From contig LUQC01000108.1 in the NCBI GenBank assembly GCA_001627925.1, positions 48,018 to 112,017 on the forward strand: a stretch of 64,000 nucleotides of DNA. The letters are read 5' to 3'. A model generated the notes under the pieces. That model was not told the DNA's origin. It did no database searches and was given only the letters and a program-made list of their open reading frames with translations. Of the stretch, positions 60,090 through 64,000 are shown piece after piece (the stretch's first letter is position 1; each line of letters opens with the position of its first letter). A program made the position numbers and the translations under genes. This DNA is from Rhodobacteraceae bacterium REDSEA-S34_B6. Its GTDB lineage: Bacteria > Pseudomonadota > Alphaproteobacteria > Rhodobacterales > Rhodobacteraceae.

Positions 60090-63002
60090 TTAATGTCCCT
60101 TAAAGCTTAGCGCTTCATTAATAAGCGCTTCTTGTTGATTTTTGTGAGTTGAAGCAAGTCCTGTAGCCGGTGAGGCGCTAGAAGCTCTGCCAATATAACG
60201 TGGACGACTGGCTGCAGCATTTATTCTACTGAGTACCCATTCTAGGTTTGGTTCCATAAATGACCAGCCGCCTTGATTTTTGGGTTCTTCTTGGCACCAA
60301 ACCATTTCAGCGTTTTTGAACCTTTCCAATTCTTTCACGGCTGAAATAGCGGGAAATGGATAAAACTGCTCAAATCGCATTATATATATCGCTAATACCT
60401 CTCCTATCACGCTCTTCTAGTAGATCATAATAAACCTTTCCTGAACACATAACGACACGTTTAATTTTCTTATCCGTTAATAGTTTTGTTTTACTCAACC
60501 CTCTTTCCGCATCATCCCACAAAACTCTGTGAAAACTAGAACCATCTGTAAAATCAGACTTGTCAGATACGCAAAGTTTATGGCGAAGCAAGGACTTTGG
60601 TGTTAGCAAAATAAGTGGTTTTCTGAACGACCGATGCAGTTGGCGTCGTAGGATGTGAAAGTAGTTGGCAGGGGTTGAACAATTAGCCACGATCCAATTG
60701 TCCTGGCCACACATTTGCAAAAATCGTTCTAGTCTTGCTGAGCTGTGCTCGGGGCCTTGACCTTCAAAGCCATGGGGAAGCAAAATTACAAGTCCTGACA
60801 TTCTAAGCCATTTACTTTCGCCAGAGCTTATGAATTGATCAAACATTATTTGCGCCCCATTAGCAAAATCACCAAATTGAGCTTCCCACGCTACTAAAGC
60901 ATTTGGTTCTGATAATGAGTACCCATATTCAAAGCCTAATACTGCGTATTCAGACAGCATTGAGTCTATTACTTCATACTGCGCTTGCCCCTCAGCGATG
61001 TTATTTAATGGATAGAATCTGTCTTCATTATTTTGATTAATAATGCCAGAGTGTCGCTGACTAAAAGTGCCGCGCGTTGCATCTTGACCTGAGAGCCTAA
61101 CAGGAAAACCCTCGTTAAGAAGTGAGCCAAATGCCAAAGCTTCCGCAGTTGCCCAGTCTAAGCCAGTGCCATCACTGAACATCTTCTTTTTATTTTCGAA
61201 TAATCTTACAACTGTTCTATGAGCAGGAAAGTTATCCGGCAGCTTTGATAAAGCATTGCCAACTTTTTCAAATGTTGCGTCAGAAATCGCAGTTTGCCCC
61301 CGCTGATAGTCGTCCTTATTTCGATCTAAGTGAGCCCATCTTCCATCCAACCAGTCTGCTTTATTCGGTTTATAATTTTTTCCAGCTTCGAATTCTTCAT
61401 TTAATAACGACTGAAATCCAGTTTTCAGATCTTCAATTTCACCCTCTGGTATGAGCCCATCTTTCACTAGCCGATCCGTATACAACGTCAAAGTTGTCCT
61501 TTGTGTCTTTATTTTTTTATACATTATCGGATTCGTGAACATAGGCTCATCGCCCTCGTTATGACCAAACCTCCGATAACAAATTATATCTATAACAACA
61601 TCTTTCTGGAATTTCTGACGAAATTCTGTGGCAACCTTTGCAGCATGAACTACGGCTTCTGGGTCATCACCATTTACATGAAAAATTGGTGCCTCTACCA
61701 TTAGGGCTATATCGGTAGGATATGGAGAAGAGCGACTAAAGTGTGGCGCTGTTGTAAAGCCAATTTGATTGTTTACAACTACGTGTATTGTTCCACCTGT
61801 CTTATGGCCAACCAATCCTGAGAGACCAAAACATTCAGCAACAACACCCTGACCAGCAAATGCAGCATCTCCATGAAGTAGTAATGGGAGAACTGTAGTC
61901 CTGTTTTTGTCATTTAATTGTTGCTGTTTGGCTCTAACTTTCCCTATCACTACAGGGTTTACTGCTTCAAGATGAGATGGATTTGCAGTTAGAGATAGAT
62001 GAACTTTGTTCCCATCAAACTCTCTATCTGAAGAAGCACCAAGATGGTATTTTACATCACCAGATCCATCAACATCCTCCGGCTTAAATGAGCCTCCTTG
62101 AAATTCGTTAAAAATTGCCTTGTATGGTTTGCCCATTACGTTTGCTAGAACTGATAATCGTCCTCTATGTGGCATTCCGATTACGATCTCTTTGACGCCT
62201 AAAGCGCCACCGCGTTTTATTATTTGCTCCAAAGCTGGTATTAGCGCTTCTCCACCGTCGAGCCCAAATCTTTTTGTACCCATGTACTTTACGTGAAGAA
62301 ATTTTTCGAAGCCCTCAGCTTCAACTAATTTGTTCAAGATGGCTTTTCTGCCCTCTCTGGTAAATTTTATCTCTTTCCCATATCCTTCTATTCTTTCTTT
62401 TAACCAAGCAGACTGTTCAGGGTCTGAAATGTGCATATACTGGAGTGCAAAAGTACCGCAGTAAGTTCGGCGCACCAAATCAACTATTTCACGCATAGAT
62501 GCGATTTGAAGGCCTAGCACATTGTCAATGAAAATAGGTCTATCTAGGTCTTCATCTTTAAACCCATAGGATTTTGGGTCTAATTCAGGATGGATTTTTT
62601 CATTTCTTAACCCGAGAGGATCGAGATCTGCCACAAGGCAAGAACTGCCCGTTCAACTGCATCATTACTTAAAGTTATATTTGCTTCATTTGCCTTTGCA
62701 TTTATTTCTTGACCGGCCCTAATTGCAAATTCAGAGTCAGTATTCCATTCGTTCATCAACGCAGTAGTTAACTCATCATTCGGTTGTTGCGGCCAATCCT
62801 GTCGCGTCCAGCTTGGTTTAACCGAGTTTTCCGAAGGTTCACCCGCATTGGACTCAAGAGACTGAAAAAATGCCTGCCAGGCACTGTCAACAGAATTTTG
62901 ATTTTCCTTGAAGTTTAATCGTAAATTCTCCAAGTATTCTGCATTCTGACCCTGCATAAATGATGATCCGTGAAAGAATTCGTTTGAAGATTGCTCGTTC
63001 AT
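60090..63002 (-). pseudogene. sucA: 2-oxoglutarate dehydrogenase E1, two frame breaks
   Basis: Thiamine-dependent E1, normally about 985 residues. It is present as three pieces. 63002-62607 codes for the N-terminus up to SNDAVERAVL, then runs out of frame. From about 62634 the normal ADLDPLGL to YYDLLEERDRRGISDIY follows in a second frame; between them roughly 19 codons (the S-I-R-A-L-M-L-I-R-A-Y-R-x-R-G-H block) are missing, length 1 modulo 3. Near 60390 the frame changes again: ISDIY is followed by MRFEQFYPFPA only if two bases are added in the run GATATATATAATG. The last piece runs to 60090. Thiamine, Mg and substrate sites (GMPHRGRLSVLANV, HGDAAFAGQGV) are intact. A GTG-started internal product is possible but would lack the N-terminus. 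Confidence 0.82.
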
Positions 63003-63047
63003 TTTTATACCTATTCAAATCTATTATTAATACGATACACTTTTGAT

Positions 63048-63938
63048 TTATTTTTTGTTGTCTATTGCCTTTAAGACAGCTTCACCCAATTCTGCGGGGC
63101 TCTCTGCAACAATAATCCCAGCAGATCGCATTGCTTCTATTTTGTCGTCCGCACCACCTTTGCCACCGGCGACAATTGCACCGGCATGCCCCATGCGGCG
63201 ACCTGGTGGAGCCGTACGACCAGCAATAAAACCTGCAACTGGTTTTTGTCGGCCACGCTTAGCCTCTTGTTTTAAGAAATCGGCGGCTTCTTCTTCAGCA
63301 GAACCTCCAATTTCACCAATCATTATAATGCTCTCGGTTTCATCATCTGATAGAAACCATTCCAAAACGTCTATATGCTCTGTTCCCTTTATGGGATCAC
63401 CGCCTATTCCCACACATGTCGATTGTCCTAATCCTACATCTGATGTTTGTTTAACTGCCTCGTAAGTTAGTGTTCCAGATCGTGACACGACACCAACGGA
63501 TCCTTCGCGGTGAATATGACCTGGCATTATACCAATTTTACATGAGCCCGGGGTAATTACACCGGGACAGTTTGGTCCGATTAAAGTTGATTTTGAGGTT
63601 TCCAGTGCCCGCTTAACTTTAACCATGTCTAAGACTGGTATTCCCTCAGTAATTGCAACTATAAGTTCGATTTCAGCGTCTAATGCTTCCAGGATCGAGT
63701 CGGCGGCGAATGGTGGTGGCACGTATATCACGCTTGCATTTGCCCCAGTAGCACTTTTTGCTTCATGAACTGAGTTAAAAACGGGCAACCCAATATGTTC
63801 TAAACCACCTTTGCCAGGAGTGACCCCTCCGACCATATTTGTACCGTATTCGATGGCCTGTTCACTATGAAATGTACCTTGTGACCCTGTAAACCCTTGG
63901 CAAATTACCCTGGTGTTTTCATTAACTAGTATTGCCAT
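63048..63938 (-). CDS. sucD: Succinate-CoA ligase, alpha subunit
   Basis: A 296-residue subunit of the TCA-cycle ligase that forms ATP or GTP from succinyl-CoA. N-terminal CoA site [36 protein letters not shown], and the phosphohistidine loop [13 protein letters not shown] near 246-258. The start is 4 bases after the sucC stop. Full length, without the lesions seen in the next genes. Confidence 0.95.
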   Translation of the reverse strand: MAILVNENTRVICQGFTGSQGTFHSEQAIEYGTNMVGGVTPGKGGLEHIGLPVFNSVHEAKSATGANASVIYVPPPFAADSILEALDAEIELIVAITEGIPVLDMVKVKRALETSKSTLIGPNCPGVITPGSCKIGIMPGHIHREGSVGVVSRSGTLTYEAVKQTSDVGLGQSTCVGIGGDPIKGTEHIDVLEWFLSDDETESIIMIGEIGGSAEEEAADFLKQEAKRGRQKPVAGFIAGRTAPPGRRMGHAGAIVAGGKGGADDKIEAMRSAGIIVAESPAELGEAVLKAIDNKK

Positions 63939-63942
63939 CGTT

Positions 63943-64000
63943 TTACCCTTTTACCGCTTCAACTATTTTCTCGGCGCCGTCTTTTAAATTATTGGCTGCT
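63943..64000 (-). CDS. sucC: Succinate-CoA ligase, beta subunit (C-terminal end)
   Basis: Only the last 18 residues are inside the window: [18 protein letters not shown] and a TAA. The A-x-x-L-x-D-x-A-x-x-I-V-x-A-V ending is typical of SucC, and the place just before sucD confirms it. Confidence 0.85.
   Translation of the reverse strand, partial: AANNLKDGAEKIVEAVKG

Noticed and set aside
60370..60410. Programmed ribosomal frameshift in sucA
   Set aside because: No slippery heptamer or downstream structure typical of programmed sites; a second large lesion in the same gene favours mutation or sequence error.

Overview
The window reads as a stretch of ordinary chromosome from a low-GC (roughly 40 % by eye) marine alphaproteobacterium, most likely a pelagic member of the Rhodobacterales/Roseobacter group. 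Supporting signs are gcrA, phosphatidylcholine synthase, argH-lptM-lysA beside ftsEX, coxB-ctaB-coxF-ctaG-coxC-surf1-thrC, ruvCAB-(hypothetical)-ybgC-tolQRAB-pal-cpoB-tilS-ftsH, and sucCD-odhAB-lpd. The organism call is inference from family content and gene order. No rRNA, tRNA, insertion sequence, prophage or CRISPR array was recognised.

Layout. 1-0.9 kb: a small DUF1737-like gene, then about 720 bp of non-coding DNA holding a long inverted repeat and two sRNA/terminator-like elements that share a 12-base motif. 0.9-3.2 kb: a DMT permease and three small minus-strand genes of unknown role. 3.4-9.9 kb: an alpha-glucoside uptake operon aglEFGAK, whose alpha-glucosidase gene aglA is broken. 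10-19 kb: flavin reductase, ABC exporter, tlpA divergent from argH, lptM-like lipoprotein, lysA, ftsEX, plsC. 19-27 kb: pdeM and lhr, topA, tldD. 26.8-35.6 kb: the cytochrome aa3 assembly operon running into surf1, thrC, an M16 peptidase, a GNAT and an FAD oxidase; subunit III (coxC) is broken. 35.6-41.2 kb on minus: rimO, gcrA, pcs, DUF484-xerC, fsa. 41.3-57.4 kb on plus: priA, MFS, prmA, ruvCAB, tol-pal, tilS, ftsH. 57.4-64 kb on minus: sucC(partial)-sucD-sucA-sucB-lpd of the TCA cycle.

The most unusual property is a set of internal deletions in otherwise well-preserved housekeeping genes. aglA, coxC and sucA each lose a conserved block of roughly 20-50 codons and change frame. lpd loses about 15 conserved codons in frame, and sucA also lacks two bases in a TA run. 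The flanking sequence is still clean coding sequence. Either these are very recent mutations or the assembly (for example of amplified single-cell DNA or mixed strains) carries deletion artefacts; the TCA and oxidase genes make an artefact the more cautious reading.

Other points worth following are a LacI-type operator in front of aglE with a 12-base second copy in the start of the flavin reductase gene, a perfect stem-loop between aglE and aglF, an 18-bp perfect palindrome before the ABC exporter, and a LexA-like box before ruvCAB. I did not find a clearly new multi-gene system; the paired sRNA-like elements at 0.6-0.9 kb are the best candidate for undescribed biology.
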